Shown here: positions 17,255 to 28,081 of the stretch, piece after piece
Layout of the letters: each line of letters begins with the position of its first letter
Numbering within the stretch: position 1 is the stretch's first letter
Source of the DNA: Luteibacter flocculans
Lineage (GTDB): Bacteria; Pseudomonadota; Gammaproteobacteria; Xanthomonadales; Rhodanobacteraceae
DNA length: 64,000 nt
Assembly: GCF_023612255.1 (NCBI RefSeq)
Contig: NZ_CP063231.1
Coordinates: 4,148,501 to 4,212,500 of the forward strand
Reading direction: 5' to 3'
Notes under the pieces: model-generated
Told to the model about the DNA's origin: nothing
What the model saw: only the letters and a program-made list of their open reading frames with translations
The model's database searches: none
Position numbers and translations under genes: made by a program

Positions 17255-17440
17255 CCAGTTAACCTTAGTGTCATTTGATTGAGCAACAGTCCTCATGGAC
17301 CGTCGGCCTGGGGGAGGCACGGGTGCTTCCCCGCGCATCACGCAGCCGAGCTCGACTACGCGAGCGCTCAGCAAATTCTGTCGGAATGCCCCTACATTCC
17401 ATATGGAAGTTTGCTCAAAATTTCGACTTTTTTCTGAAAC

Positions 17441-17477
17441 TCAGAGACCGCTCCCACTTCGTGGAAACGGTCTCTGA
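17441..17477. other. Nested palindrome upstream of the pilin gene
   Basis: A perfect 10-bp inverted repeat (TCAGAGACCG / CGGTCTCTGA) encloses an inner CCAC-TTC-GTGG hairpin, about 190 bp upstream of the pilin start. There is no T-tract on either side in the right orientation, so it is more likely a REP-like or regulatory palindrome than a terminator. Confidence 0.5.
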
Positions 17478-17493
17478 TTCTCATGACTGGATT

Positions 17494-17527
17494 GAAAAAA
17501 ACTGCTATGTAGGCAAGCACGCCTACA
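17494..17527 (-). terminator. Rho-independent terminator of the sugar transporter gene
   Basis: On the minus strand TGTAGGC (7-bp stem) - 6-nt loop - GCCTACA, then TAGCAG and seven T residues, immediately after the transporter stop codon. It separates the transporter from the fimbrial operon read in the same direction. Confidence 0.85.
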
Positions 17528-18946
17528 TTACTGGCCAATTTTGCGCAGTGGCTTGCCGCTCATGAGATTGCGCTCGATCTGCTCGAGCGTCACGTTCTTC
17601 GTCTCCGGCACCAGCCAGAGCGTGATGCCAATGAAGATCCCATTGAGTGCCGCGTACAACCAGAAGGTCTGCGCATTGCCGATGCCACTCAACAACGTGA
17701 GGAAGGTTGCACCCACGATCATGTTCGTCACCCAGTTGGTGAACGTGGAACAGGCGATGCCAAAGTCGCGCCCCTGGAGCGGCTGCACCTCCGAACACAG
17801 AGTCCAGATCAGCGGTCCTGCCGACATCGCAAACCCCACGATGAAGAGCAGCAGCATGCCCACGGTGAAGAACTGTTCACCGCGCGAGTTGATGCCCAGA
17901 CCCATCATCGTGCCGACGACGCCGAGGCCGACCGCCATGATCGCGAAGCCTGCATAAAGAATGGGCTTGCGTCCAAGGCGATCGACGAAGGCGAAGGCAA
18001 TCAAGGTAGCGAGTACGTTGGTGAGACCGACCGCCGCGGTAAACCACATCTGCGCATGCGTGTCGTAGCCCATGTCCTTGAAGATACGCGGTGCGTAATA
18101 CATCACCACGTTCATGCCAGTGAATTGCTGCATGGCCTGGAGCAGTACGCCCAGGCCTACCGAGCGGCGGAAGTTGCGGTTCTCGCGGAACATGCTCCAG
18201 CCATGCTGGCGCGTCTTGAGTTGCTCCTCGATATCGTCGATCTCCTTGCGGACCGCGCCTTCGTCACCGCGCAGACGCGCGAGCACGACTTCTGCATCCT
18301 GCCGGCGTCCGCGCAGCAACAGCCAGCGCGGGCTGTCGGGAAGGAAGAACAGGCCGGCGAGAAAGAGCACACCGGGCACCGCGATGACCCCGAGCATCCA
18401 GCGCCAGTTTCCAGAGCTGCTGAACGCCGTATCGGAGAGAAACGCCAAAAGAATGCCCGTGGTGATCATCAACTGGTAGGTCGAGATCATCGCGCCGCGG
18501 ATCTTCTCCGGCGCGACCTCCGCCAGATACAGCGGTGCCGTAAAGGTCGCCACACCGATTGCGAGACCGAGCACGAAGCGCGCAACGATAAGAATCGTCG
18601 CCGATCCCGCGACCGCACAGAACAGAGAGCCGGCAATGAACAGCACACCCGCAAGAATCAGCGAGCGCTTGCGGCCCAGCGCCGCGGACATCCAACCCGC
18701 TGCCAGTGCGCCCATGGCGGCACCCGCCATCATGGAGCTGACGATCCACTCGATGGTGCGATCCGACACTTTGAAGTCGGCCTGGATGAACTGTGTGGCG
18801 CCCGAGATCACACCGATGTCCAGGCCGAACATGAGACCGGCCAGTGCGGCGAGAATGCAGGTGGTAACGATCGCCGCCCGGGGATGGGCAGCTTGTATTT
18901 CTTTCTTGACGACGGCATCCATGGTGGCCGGGTCCTTGCTTGGCAT
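17528..18946 (-). CDS. MFS sugar:proton symporter (GalP/XylE/AraE type)
   Basis: 472 residues from ATG 18946 ([10 protein letters not shown]); ATG 18922 (M9) is an alternative with a slightly better AAGGA site. Twelve membrane segments in the sugar-porter subfamily pattern: '[10 protein letters not shown]', '[10 protein letters not shown]', '[20 protein letters not shown]', '[12 protein letters not shown]', '[17 protein letters not shown]', '[12 protein letters not shown]' and '[12 protein letters not shown]'. These proteins import hexoses or pentoses with protons; the substrate cannot be told from the sequence. It lies 167 bp downstream of pbpC in the same direction and ends in a strong terminator. 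Confidence 0.9.
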   Translation of the reverse strand: MPSKDPATMDAVVKKEIQAAHPRAAIVTTCILAALAGLMFGLDIGVISGATQFIQADFKVSDRTIEWIVSSMMAGAAMGALAAGWMSAALGRKRSLILAGVLFIAGSLFCAVAGSATILIVARFVLGLAIGVATFTAPLYLAEVAPEKIRGAMISTYQLMITTGILLAFLSDTAFSSSGNWRWMLGVIAVPGVLFLAGLFFLPDSPRWLLLRGRRQDAEVVLARLRGDEGAVRKEIDDIEEQLKTRQHGWSMFRENRNFRRSVGLGVLLQAMQQFTGMNVVMYYAPRIFKDMGYDTHAQMWFTAAVGLTNVLATLIAFAFVDRLGRKPILYAGFAIMAVGLGVVGTMMGLGINSRGEQFFTVGMLLLFIVGFAMSAGPLIWTLCSEVQPLQGRDFGIACSTFTNWVTNMIVGATFLTLLSGIGNAQTFWLYAALNGIFIGITLWLVPETKNVTLEQIERNLMSGKPLRKIGQ

Positions 18947-19113
18947 AGGTAGCCCGGATTGGATGCCACGGCATGTATTCGGCCTGTGTCGGTCGCGTCG
19001 CGCCGAAGTGAGCGCACCGTCGCATATCCTTGCGAACGTACTGCCATCGCGATCCTCCGCATTGCCCGCCGGACTGACGCGGCGAAGCATCTGCCAGGAT
19101 ACGATCGTTCGAC

Positions 19114-21480
19114 CTACTCGACGGCCCCGACGTCCAATGCACGCGAATCGGTACGGCCCTGATCGTCCACCACGCGTACGAGGAAGCGGCCTGTTCGTTC
19201 GGGTGCCCACATCAGCGGCTGGCCGTTCGACGCACTGCCGAGATACGCGTCGTCGACGAACCAGTAAAGCATGCGTGAGCTGGCGTCGGCCGTCGCGGTG
19301 AACGCGATGCGTTCGTCGCCGAGCCGCGACATGCGAATGCGGTAGCTGCTGCCTTTCAGCGGCGAGGTGATCTGTGGCGGATCGCCGGCCGGCTGCCCGC
19401 CACCCTGGCAATCCGGCAGCGGCGGCGGCGCGCGACGCGGCATGCCGGCCTGCGCAAACACGCGCGCGAGGTCGGACGGCCAGTATTCGTACACTTCCAC
19501 GCGCGTGCGGCCCGGCTCGTACGGCGGACAGGCGGGTTTGCCCGTCGCCGTGTCGACGACCACGGGACGATGCACGTTGCTCACCCGGATCGGCGACTTG
19601 CCCGGAATGAACCAGGTGCTGCCGACCTGGGGACACCAGGCGTTGGGCAGGTCGCCGCTGGCGAGGCAGATCGGTACACGGCGAAGATTGGGCGGGTTGC
19701 GGCGTATCGGTTCGGCCAGACCCGGCCGCTCGGCGCGCAACGCGTCGGCGATGCGAAAGAACAGTGGCGCCGCGGCATCCACGCCGACGAAGGCCGGGTT
19801 GCCCGAGCCGTCGAAGTTGCCGATCCACACCACGAGCACGTACGGGCCAAAGCTGCCCGCCGTCCACGCATCGCGGAAGCTCCATGAGGTGCCGGTCTTC
19901 CAGTACACGGGCAAGCGCGACGGCTGTCCGGCGACGGCGTCGTCCGGGCGCGGGTTCTGCCGGAGCATGTCCATGACCATGAAGCTCGCTTCTTCACTCA
20001 GCAGCCGTGTGCCGCGTGTCTTGGGCGTACTTGCAAGGAGGCGCAGCGGACGCAGTTCGCCGCGATTGGCGAGCATGGCGTAGAGGCTCGCCAGTTCCTG
20101 CATGGTCACCTCACCGCCGCCGAGCACGAGCGCGAGGCCATAGTGCCGCTCGCTCGCCATGCGCGAGATGCCTGCGTCGCGCAGGAACTGATAGAGGTTG
20201 GGGCTGGCCAGTTTCGCTGCGACCTGCACCGCGGGAATATTTCGACTGCGCACCAGCGCCTGCGTGGCCGTCACCGGCCCGAGGAAGTGCCCGTCGAAAT
20301 TCTCCGGCGTATACGGGCCGAAGGCCGACGGCACATCACGCAACACGGTCTCCGGGTGCAGCACGCCCTGGTCGAAACCCAGCGCGTAGATGAAGGGCTT
20401 CAAGGTGGAGCCCGGCGAACGCTTCGCCAGCGTACCGTTCACCTGACCCTGGATGGACGCGTCGGAATAGCCGGCCGAGCCGACCATGGCCTTGATGCCC
20501 ATGTCACGCGTGTCCACGAGGATCGCCGCCGCGTTGCGAATGCCGCGCTCGGCACCCCGCTCCACGTACTGGCGCACCTGCCGTTCCAGGCTGTGCTGCA
20601 AACCGAGATCGAGCGTGGTGACGACGCGCATCTCGTCGTCACCGTCGAGCCGGCGCTCGGCGAGTACCTGTTCGACAAAATGCGGTGCCTCGAACGGCAG
20701 ACGAGACAGTGGACGCAAACGCAACGGCAGGTCGAACAACGGGCGGGCCGTAGCGTCATCGGGGTGCTTGGCGATCCAGCGCGCGAACAACCGGTCTCGC
20801 GAGGTCTTCAACGCCGTATCGATCACGGCGCTGCCGTTGACGTTACCGGGCAGGCCCCGCGCCGGGTCCTGTGGAATCACCGCGAGAGTCAGTGCTTCGG
20901 GCAGGCTCAGTCGCGCAGGCGCCTTGCCGAAGTACGCAAGACTGGCGGCACCCACGCCCTCGACGTTGCGGCCGTAAGGCGCGGCATTGAGATACGCCTC
21001 GAGAATGTCGTGCTTGGAATAGAACAGTTCCAATTGCACCGCCCGCGCCATCTGCACGAGCTTGCCGCGCGGATGCCGTGTATCGAGGTGCCAGATCAAG
21101 CGCGCGAGCTGCATCGTGACGGTGGAGCCACCCTGCCGGTTGCCGGCGCGCACGTAGGTCATCCATGCACCGCGAAACAGCCCCCATGCGCTGACGCCGG
21201 GATGCCAGCGGAACCAGCGGTCCTCATGCAGCAGCACGCCCTCGACCATCGCTGGCGAGATGTCTTCCAACGGCACCCATAGGCGATAGCGATCGTCGCT
21301 CGCGAGCGTCAGGCGCAGCAGATGTCCATCGGCATCGTAGACCGCCGTGGAAGACGGAAACCATGCGCGCAGCGGATCGTGCGGCCAGAGGCGGCACGTG
21401 ACCGGTATGGCCGCCAGAAGCAGCAACGCAACCAGTACGTTGTGCCAGCGGGGCAGACGAAGGCGAGGGAATGATTTCAT
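19114..21480 (-). CDS. pbpC: Penicillin-binding protein 1C
   Basis: 788 residues from ATG 21480, giving a basic N-terminus and a membrane anchor (res. 14-28). Glycosyltransferase 51 domain with catalytic Glu86 in '[13 protein letters not shown]' and '[13 protein letters not shown]'; transpeptidase domain with Ser358 in 'SPGSTLKPF', 'SRNIPAVQ' and 'YWKTGTSW'; a C-terminal BiPBP_C domain from about 700. It polymerises and may crosslink peptidoglycan in the periplasm. It follows the alpha-2-macroglobulin gene, the same pairing as E. coli pbpC with yfhM, where the macroglobulin is thought to act at sites of wall damage. The 118-bp gap holds two strong hairpins. Confidence 0.93.
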   Translation of the reverse strand: MKSFPRLRLPRWHNVLVALLLLAAIPVTCRLWPHDPLRAWFPSSTAVYDADGHLLRLTLASDDRYRLWVPLEDISPAMVEGVLLHEDRWFRWHPGVSAWGLFRGAWMTYVRAGNRQGGSTVTMQLARLIWHLDTRHPRGKLVQMARAVQLELFYSKHDILEAYLNAAPYGRNVEGVGAASLAYFGKAPARLSLPEALTLAVIPQDPARGLPGNVNGSAVIDTALKTSRDRLFARWIAKHPDDATARPLFDLPLRLRPLSRLPFEAPHFVEQVLAERRLDGDDEMRVVTTLDLGLQHSLERQVRQYVERGAERGIRNAAAILVDTRDMGIKAMVGSAGYSDASIQGQVNGTLAKRSPGSTLKPFIYALGFDQGVLHPETVLRDVPSAFGPYTPENFDGHFLGPVTATQALVRSRNIPAVQVAAKLASPNLYQFLRDAGISRMASERHYGLALVLGGGEVTMQELASLYAMLANRGELRPLRLLASTPKTRGTRLLSEEASFMVMDMLRQNPRPDDAVAGQPSRLPVYWKTGTSWSFRDAWTAGSFGPYVLVVWIGNFDGSGNPAFVGVDAAAPLFFRIADALRAERPGLAEPIRRNPPNLRRVPICLASGDLPNAWCPQVGSTWFIPGKSPIRVSNVHRPVVVDTATGKPACPPYEPGRTRVEVYEYWPSDLARVFAQAGMPRRAPPPLPDCQGGGQPAGDPPQITSPLKGSSYRIRMSRLGDERIAFTATADASSRMLYWFVDDAYLGSASNGQPLMWAPERTGRFLVRVVDDQGRTDSRALDVGAVE

Positions 21481-21517
21481 CGGCGACACGTCGAGGCTCG
21501 GCGGGACTCGGTCTGGG

Positions 21518-21587
21518 GGCGAGGCCGTCGGGCCTCGCCGCACATCGATCCCTGGGTTCCAGCGCGAGCGTCAGGGCGCTCGCGCTG
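21518..21587 (-). other. Two perfect hairpins between the macroglobulin and pbpC genes
   Basis: GGCGAGGCC-GTCG-GGCCTCGCC (21518-21539, 9-bp stem) and CAGCGCGAGCG-TCAGGG-CGCTCGCGCTG (21560-21587, 11-bp stem). Neither has a T-tract. They probably stabilise mRNA ends or attenuate transcription into pbpC. Confidence 0.7.
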
Positions 21588-21598
21588 CCATCCCGCGC

Positions 21599-24500
21599 CT
21601 AGCGCTTGTCTTCCACGGTGAGCTTGCTGCCGCCCGGCGCGCGGGCCTGCACGCTGCGGTCGTACAGCGACTCGGCGAACACAGGCGGCACGACGAAGGT
21701 GCCTGCGTTGGTCGCCTTGATCCGGTACACGAACTCCTGCACGTCGCTGCTCGCGTAGCCGTACACGACCACGCGATCCTCGCGCACGTCGGCGTACTCG
21801 GGCTTCCATGTGGACTCGGCAGTGCCGATGGGCGAATGCCATGCGGGGGTTTCGTCCCCACCGTCTTCCGGAGCCGTGCCTTCGTCCTCGCCGCTGTTCT
21901 CGCTGGCATCGCCTTCCTCGCTCGCATCCGCCGAATCGCTCGCCGAGGCCGTGGAGGCGTCGTCGGACGCGGGCGGTGCCGTGTCGAGCACCGGTTCGAA
22001 GCCGCCGGGCAGCAAGTCCACGATGGCGACATTGGGTACGCCGTCGGCGTTGGTAGCGCGGATGCGCACGTGCACGTCGATCTCGTCGCCCGCGTTCACC
22101 GTATCGATGGCCTTGCCCTTCAGGTCGGTGTACGTGCGGGTGATCTCGAGACCATCCTTGCGCGTGTCGGTGGACGGCTTGCGGTCGAAACCGCTCTGCG
22201 CCACGCCGTACCAGGCCGTGATGTCCGCGTCGTTGACCAGCCGCAAGCGCTGCGTGCCAGCCGTCCAATGCGCATCCACGAGACTGCCCTTCGGCGATCC
22301 GATCGGCGTCACCGTACCGTTCGCTGCCACGGCACCGATCGTCAGCTTGCTGGTGTCGCCGCCAGCGTCCTTCGCCCAGGCGTCGAGCGCGAGGATCACC
22401 ATGCCCGACGAGAGCGTGTTGTAGTGACCCTTGCCGAGCGGCCGGACGAGGTTTTCGATGGTCTCGGGCGGCAGTGCCTTGGCCTGCTCGGGGAAGTGCT
22501 TCGCCAAGAGGTACAGCACCGTCGCATCGCGGATCGGCGTGTCGTAGTACTCCGCGTAGCTGTACGCCTCGTCTGCCGGCTTGCGGCCGAGCAGCTTGCG
22601 CGGACCGGCTATCAGATCGTTCGCCAGGCGATCCTGCCGCAGCAACTGATACGACGACGCGAGCCATGCCGCCGCCAGATCGTTCTTCCACTCCTTCGGA
22701 TAGGTCTCCTGCAGGCGACGCTGCAACGACGCGAGATCGTTCGTGGTGACGTTGCCCTGGCGGGTCAGCAGGTAGATCGCGTATGCACGCTGACGCATCT
22801 GCGCCAGGCTGTCGCCGCTGTCGTCGGCCGCAATCTGGCGCAGCGCGCCGTCCGCAGCGGTGAGCATGTCGCGCGGCACGGCCACGCCACGATCGCCGGC
22901 TTCGATCAGGTAATGCACGGCATAGTCGGTGGCAAAAACGTTCGTGTCCGGCGTAGCGGTCCACAAGCCAAATCCGCCCTGCCCGTTCTGCCGCGCGCGC
23001 AACGTGTCGAACAGTGCCGCGACCGGATCGGCCGGAGGCGCGGCATCATCGCTCATGCGTGCCGGCTTCACGTCGCCGAACTCCGGACGCTGGCCGAGGA
23101 TCAGTGCCGGCATGGCGGCGCTGATGACCTGCTCCGTGCAGTAGTGCGGGAAATCGACGAGGTACGCCGCGAGTCCGCGCGCCAGCACCACCGGCACAGT
23201 GGAGAAGGATGCATCGCGCTTCGCGTATTTGTCGTGCATGTCGCGCAGGTCGGTCACGTCGCCGCGCGAGTGTGCATCGACGTGACCAAAGGCGAGATCC
23301 GTACGCATCGGGGACGCCGGCCGCACGGAAAGGTCCACGGACTGCTTGGCGCCCTTACCACCGTAGCCCGCGGTGAAGGTGAGATTGCCGGAGCCAAGCT
23401 TGTCGGTAGCACGCACGCGGAAGATCGCCACGCCTTCGCGCATTTCGCCGAGGCTCAACGTCTTCGCGGCCTCACCGACCACCTGCAACTGCGGACCGGT
23501 CTTCAGGTTCACGGCGATCGGGACGTCCTTGCCGCCAAGGCCGGTGAGGTTGTTCGCCACACCGACGCTCACTTCGGCCTCGTCACCCGGCGCCAGCGTG
23601 GTCGGCACGTTCGGTGAGAGCACGAAGTCACCGCGTACCGTGGTCGCACCTTCGAAGGTGCCCATGCGTTCGGGCGACACGCTTACCGCCATGACGCGGA
23701 GCTTGCCGTTGAAGTAGTCCGGCACCTTGTAGGTGAGATCGCGCGAGCCGTCGATGTCGACGATGCCCGACCAGTAGGCCACCGGCTTGTCGCGCTTGCG
23801 CCGGAACGGATTGAGCTGGCGCCCGATGCCGCCGTCGGCGTCGCCGCCGGGGGCCGCCATCGACATCAGCTTCTGGAAGTCCGGAATGATGAGGTCGAGG
23901 ATCTGCGACGTGGAGACTTCGAGCATGCGCTTGCGGAAGAAGTACTGCAGCGGATCGCCAAGCTTGTAACGCGCCACCTGCAGGATGCCTTCGTCCACAG
24001 CGAACACCACGGCACGCGTCGGCGTGGTGGAGGTGACGTGGAAGGTGACGGTATCACCCGGCTTCACCAGCGCCGGCGACTCAACCGTCAGCGTGTTGCG
24101 ACGTGCGTCCATGTTCACCGAGAACGGTACGACGCCGAACGAGAGCGGGCTCATGAAGATCTCGTCCGAGGACGGATCGCGCACGTACTGCACGTTGATG
24201 TAACCGTTGCCCTCGAAGTCGGCGGGCACGGTGATGTGCTGCACCGAGCTGGTCGTATCGGCGTGGAACCACGCGTGCGCATAGACCTTGTCACGCTCGA
24301 TGGTGATGAGACCGCTACCCGCATAGGGCGCGCGAATCGCCACATCCACGGCTTCGCCCGGGGCGTAGTCTTTCTTCGACAGGGTCAGCTGCAGTTCGGC
24401 GTTGCGCTCCAGCGAACGGGACACGTTGCCGTCGCCCGCCACCGACCAGGCCACGCGGTTCACTTCCTTGCCGTCGGCGTTCTTCACCACCAGCGCGAAG

Positions 24501-27500
24501 TTGCCCGGCTTGTCGGTAGGCAGCGTCACGTCGAGGCCGTTGGCCGGGATGGACAGCGGCGTTTCGGAGATCGTGGATTCGCGAGCCTTGGATTCGTACT
24601 TGAAGACGCCGGAATCCTGTTTGGTCAGCACCGAGACGTAGCGGGTTTCCACGACCGCCTGCTTCAGGCCACTCAAGGCCATGCGCTTGGCGCTCGGGTC
24701 GATCGCCACAAGATTCACGCTGCGCGCGGATCCGCGGCTGACGTAATCGAGGTTGTCGACCGACTTGTAGCCGACCAGCCAGTCGTTGGACGAGACCATG
24801 CCTTGCGTGGCCGCAGCCACGCTGCGACCGCCTTCGGCCTCGTAGGCCTTGGCGAGGAAATACAACTGGTAGGTCGCATCGGCATAGCGGGACAAGTCCA
24901 GCGCGAACTCCGCATGGCCCTTGTCGTCGGTCTTGACGTCCGCGAGCTTCTCTTCAAAGCCTTCCTTCGCACGACGGATGTCGTAGAAGTGATAGTCCTT
25001 GTAGCTCGGGAACGCGGGGAAGGCGGGGCGCAGGGTCAGCGTGCCTTCCACGCGGCGATCCGCGGCTGGCGTGCCGAAGAGGTTGCGTACGTCCACCAGC
25101 GCCTTCAACTGCGCGGGTTTCACCCAGCCCTCGGGCACCGCGGTGGAAAGCGTCGCCGACACCTTCATGCGATCGGGCTGGAACTCCTTCACCTGCACCG
25201 TCGTGCTGCCGATCTGCGAATACGGCTTGCCGTCCTTCGCGATGTACAGGTTCACCGTCCAGTTGCCGGTGGGCGAGGTTTCCGCCGTGGTGTGTTCCAG
25301 TTCGGCAAAGCCGGCCGCATCCATCGACACCGTCTGCTGGCGTACCGTGGTGCCGCGCGGATCGACCACTTCGGCAATCAACGGCATGCCGGCCACGCTG
25401 CGCGTCCAGCTGTTCGCGCGCACGATCATGCCGATGTGGAACAGGTCGCCCGGACGGTAGATGCCGCGGTCGGAGAACAGGTAACCCGACAGCTGGCCCT
25501 GGCTGTGTGCGTTGGGCTCGCCGCCGATGTCGAAGCGCGAGAAGTCCAGGGAGCGGTCGTACGCGGTCACCGGGAGGAACGAAAGATCCTCGCCCTGGCG
25601 CACCACGAACATGGCCGGGGTCTTCTCCTGCGTGAAGCCCTTGAGGTTGGCGAAGTGCGCGCGGCCATCGGCACCGGTGGCCTGGGTGGCGAGGGTGCTG
25701 CCGTTCTTCGCGATCACCGCCACCGAGGCACCACCCACGGGCGATCCCGTGTGGATCGACTGCACGAAGATGTCCTGGCTGCCGTCGAGCGACTTCTTGG
25801 CAATGACACCGAGGTCGGTGATGACCACGAGCCGTTCGTCGCGCGGCCAGTCGTACGGTGCGGTGTCGGTGTCGTCGTCACGTTCGGCGGCTTCTGCCGC
25901 GGCAGCATCCGGATCGCCGCCCGCCTCGCGCTGCGCCGCTTCGCGCGCCGCCTTCTCGCGGTTCTCGCGACGCTCCTGTTCGGCCTTGGCGTCGTAACCG
26001 GAAAGCTTGAGCAGGAAGACGCCGCGCTTGCCGGCAGCGAGGTACTGGCCGAGATCGAAGCCTTCGTAATGCGCCTTGCCCGGACCCTCGGCCGGGAAGG
26101 ACACCTTCTTGACGAAGCGGTCGACGATGTTCTCGGGCGAGAATCCATACATCTCCGGCTTGGTGTACGTGCCGGAATTCAACGAGACGAGGTGTTGCAA
26201 CTGATCGGGCAGCACACGGCCCACTTCCACGCGCATGCCCGGCATGTTGCGCGAGACCACCGAGATACGCCGGTCGCCGCTCAGCGACAGCAGGGAGCCG
26301 TCGGCCATGAAGCGCAGCAGGCGCGGGTAGTCCGGCACTACGAGCAGTTCGGCACGCGCCTTGGGCATCACGTACCCACCGAACGAGGTCATGCCCTTGT
26401 CCACGCGCACATAGATGCGCTGGCCGGGCTGGGCGTGGAAGCGGAAGCTCTGCGTTTCGGACCAGTCGTTCTCGGTCGGCACGACCTCGGGCTTGAGCGC
26501 CGTGAAGCTGCGCAGGTCGTCCTCGCCGATGGTATCGACCGAGGCGTGCTTGTCGTCGTCCATGGGCAAGGCCCATACGTGCAGCTTCTTCGCCAGTTCG
26601 GCGTCGCTGACAGGACCGCCGAAGTTCAGCGCGACGACCTGTTCCGGTTCGAAGCGCTCGTTGTCCACGAGGGTCGGCGTCATTTCCTCCAGCTTCAGGC
26701 TGTAGAGGCCGGGTACGCGCACGCTCGTTTCCAGCGGCTTGTCCGTGCCGTCGCCGCCACGGCTGCTGCGCACGCCGTCGTCGAGGCGCAGGCCGACCGA
26801 GCCGTCGTCGCGCGGCAGTTGCAGCGGTTGCGAGTGAACAAAGGCGTTCAGGCGACGCTCGTCATAGGTGACGGTGTACTTCAACGCGCTGCCGCGCTTT
26901 TCGTTGCCGTTGCGCAGGTCGAGCGCCAGGCGCTTTTCCAGTTCGGCCGCGTCCACCGGGTAGTTGAAGCCCAACTGGACGATCGTCTTCTTCCGGGTGG
27001 GGTCCTGCGGATCCTGATAGAACTCGCCATTGACCACGCGCGCGGTGAACGGCGCCGTCTCGACGGTGAAGTGGTCGTCAGCCAGCAACGCCTGCGGCGC
27101 GAACACCTTGGCCTTGTCGAAGCGCACCTCGATACGTCGACCGACCGGCCAGTCGTTGGCGGGCACGAAACGGAGCACGCGATCGTTTTCCCACGTCCAC
27201 TGCCCAGGCAGTTTCGGGTCCATGGCAATGCCGTCCGTGACCGGCTTCCCCAGCGACTCCAGCCGCGCGGCCGAACCGGAAAAGGTCACGGTCAACGGAT
27301 GGATCGTGACCGGCACCTGCGTGTAATCGGTGATCTCGGGCGCGGGGGCCTCGAAGGTGATCCGGTTGGGCTCCGCCGCCCGCGGCCGGTTCTGCCACCA
27401 ATGCCAGCCGAACCAGCCGGCAGCAGCGAGGAGCAGCACGGCGGCGATGCCACCGACGAACTTCAAGGGATGGCTGCGCGCGGCGCGGCCGGTGGCGGGC

Positions 27501-27622
27501 ACCCAGGCGGGCGCGGACCAGGCCATGTCGCCAAAGATCGGCCTCGTCACTCTTCCCAGCAGCCGAAATAGCGCGCGTACGAAGCGCAGAGGCAACGAAA
27601 CGATAAAGCGAAGCAGGTCCAT
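21599..27622 (-). CDS. yfhM: Bacterial alpha-2-macroglobulin with thioester
   Basis: 2007 residues from ATG 27622 with an AAGGGAAT site. A membrane segment at about residues 50-65 ('FVGGIAAVLLLAAAGWFGW') anchors it in the inner membrane; there is no lipobox, unlike E. coli YfhM. A macroglobulin body follows with bait-region and complement-like domains and the motif Y-C-T-E-Q at Cys1495, matching the Cys-x-x-Gln thioester that traps proteases covalently. An acidic Ser/Glu/Asp-rich stretch lies near residue 1890. These proteins guard the periplasm against foreign proteases and are linked genetically with pbpC, the next gene. Residues about 650-680 are charged and Ala/Glu-rich, probably a bait or linker. 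Confidence 0.92.
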   Translation of the reverse strand: MDLLRFIVSLPLRFVRALFRLLGRVTRPIFGDMAWSAPAWVPATGRAARSHPLKFVGGIAAVLLLAAAGWFGWHWWQNRPRAAEPNRITFEAPAPEITDYTQVPVTIHPLTVTFSGSAARLESLGKPVTDGIAMDPKLPGQWTWENDRVLRFVPANDWPVGRRIEVRFDKAKVFAPQALLADDHFTVETAPFTARVVNGEFYQDPQDPTRKKTIVQLGFNYPVDAAELEKRLALDLRNGNEKRGSALKYTVTYDERRLNAFVHSQPLQLPRDDGSVGLRLDDGVRSSRGGDGTDKPLETSVRVPGLYSLKLEEMTPTLVDNERFEPEQVVALNFGGPVSDAELAKKLHVWALPMDDDKHASVDTIGEDDLRSFTALKPEVVPTENDWSETQSFRFHAQPGQRIYVRVDKGMTSFGGYVMPKARAELLVVPDYPRLLRFMADGSLLSLSGDRRISVVSRNMPGMRVEVGRVLPDQLQHLVSLNSGTYTKPEMYGFSPENIVDRFVKKVSFPAEGPGKAHYEGFDLGQYLAAGKRGVFLLKLSGYDAKAEQERRENREKAAREAAQREAGGDPDAAAAEAAERDDDTDTAPYDWPRDERLVVITDLGVIAKKSLDGSQDIFVQSIHTGSPVGGASVAVIAKNGSTLATQATGADGRAHFANLKGFTQEKTPAMFVVRQGEDLSFLPVTAYDRSLDFSRFDIGGEPNAHSQGQLSGYLFSDRGIYRPGDLFHIGMIVRANSWTRSVAGMPLIAEVVDPRGTTVRQQTVSMDAAGFAELEHTTAETSPTGNWTVNLYIAKDGKPYSQIGSTTVQVKEFQPDRMKVSATLSTAVPEGWVKPAQLKALVDVRNLFGTPAADRRVEGTLTLRPAFPAFPSYKDYHFYDIRRAKEGFEEKLADVKTDDKGHAEFALDLSRYADATYQLYFLAKAYEAEGGRSVAAATQGMVSSNDWLVGYKSVDNLDYVSRGSARSVNLVAIDPSAKRMALSGLKQAVVETRYVSVLTKQDSGVFKYESKARESTISETPLSIPANGLDVTLPTDKPGNFALVVKNADGKEVNRVAWSVAGDGNVSRSLERNAELQLTLSKKDYAPGEAVDVAIRAPYAGSGLITIERDKVYAHAWFHADTTSSVQHITVPADFEGNGYINVQYVRDPSSDEIFMSPLSFGVVPFSVNMDARRNTLTVESPALVKPGDTVTFHVTSTTPTRAVVFAVDEGILQVARYKLGDPLQYFFRKRMLEVSTSQILDLIIPDFQKLMSMAAPGGDADGGIGRQLNPFRRKRDKPVAYWSGIVDIDGSRDLTYKVPDYFNGKLRVMAVSVSPERMGTFEGATTVRGDFVLSPNVPTTLAPGDEAEVSVGVANNLTGLGGKDVPIAVNLKTGPQLQVVGEAAKTLSLGEMREGVAIFRVRATDKLGSGNLTFTAGYGGKGAKQSVDLSVRPASPMRTDLAFGHVDAHSRGDVTDLRDMHDKYAKRDASFSTVPVVLARGLAAYLVDFPHYCTEQVISAAMPALILGQRPEFGDVKPARMSDDAAPPADPVAALFDTLRARQNGQGGFGLWTATPDTNVFATDYAVHYLIEAGDRGVAVPRDMLTAADGALRQIAADDSGDSLAQMRQRAYAIYLLTRQGNVTTNDLASLQRRLQETYPKEWKNDLAAAWLASSYQLLRQDRLANDLIAGPRKLLGRKPADEAYSYAEYYDTPIRDATVLYLLAKHFPEQAKALPPETIENLVRPLGKGHYNTLSSGMVILALDAWAKDAGGDTSKLTIGAVAANGTVTPIGSPKGSLVDAHWTAGTQRLRLVNDADITAWYGVAQSGFDRKPSTDTRKDGLEITRTYTDLKGKAIDTVNAGDEIDVHVRIRATNADGVPNVAIVDLLPGGFEPVLDTAPPASDDASTASASDSADASEEGDASENSGEDEGTAPEDGGDETPAWHSPIGTAESTWKPEYADVREDRVVVYGYASSDVQEFVYRIKATNAGTFVVPPVFAESLYDRSVQARAPGGSKLTVEDKR

Positions 27623-28081
27623 ATTCCCTTCCGATCCTTCTCGAATGACGGCGCCATTGCCCGTGCCATGGATACGACGACGGCCGTGCGCCGCAAGAAC
27701 GGCGAACGGGCAGCGTGCTATGTATCCCCACGACATCGTGCGCGCGGTTTCTGCCGGCGCAGCGGCGAGATTCTGGCATAGCGGAGCCATTTCACGGAAA
27801 TGGAGCACCCCGGGAGCGGGTTTTCGGCAAACACGACCGCCCTACGCGGGGACGAGAGTCGCGACGATTAGCAATAGAAGAATTCTGAAAATGCTGCGGA
27901 CGAGAGCTGGGCGTGACGCGGCTCACGCGCTGCGTGTAACGGCATGTAACGCGCAAGTATGTTGCTCTATCTTCGCCTCCCGGTCTGCCATTCGGGTGAC
28001 CGGTGCGCCAACAGGATGAGGGCGCGGCCGCATGCGCGCCGGAAGTGACGGCGGCGAAGCGCGAACCTGATGGGGAGCACG
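27623..28081. promoter_or_regulatory. Divergent intergenic region, macroglobulin / histidine kinase
   Basis: 459 bp without a supportable gene. It must contain promoters for both flanking genes. I see a perfect CCATTT-N5-AAATGG inverted repeat at 27787-27803 and a direct repeat TGTAACG-N3-TGTAACG at 27935-27951 with 10-bp period, about 130 bp upstream of the kinase start. Direct repeats of one helical turn are typical of response-regulator sites, but no regulator can be named. Confidence 0.45.

Noticed and set aside
18947-19885. In-frame N-terminal extension of the sugar transporter by more than 300 residues
   Set aside because: It overlaps pbpC in a different frame; family length and first membrane segment fit ATG 18946 or 18922.
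21347-23617. Plus-strand open frame of about 756 codons opposite the macroglobulin and pbpC genes
   Set aside because: Arg/His/Gly-rich shadow with no domain; both sense-strand genes are clear.
24038-27571. Long open frame of more than 1100 codons on the plus strand opposite the macroglobulin gene
   Set aside because: It is the antisense shadow of a well-supported 2007-residue gene; high G+C leaves few stops in this frame, and its Arg/His-rich product has no recognisable domain.
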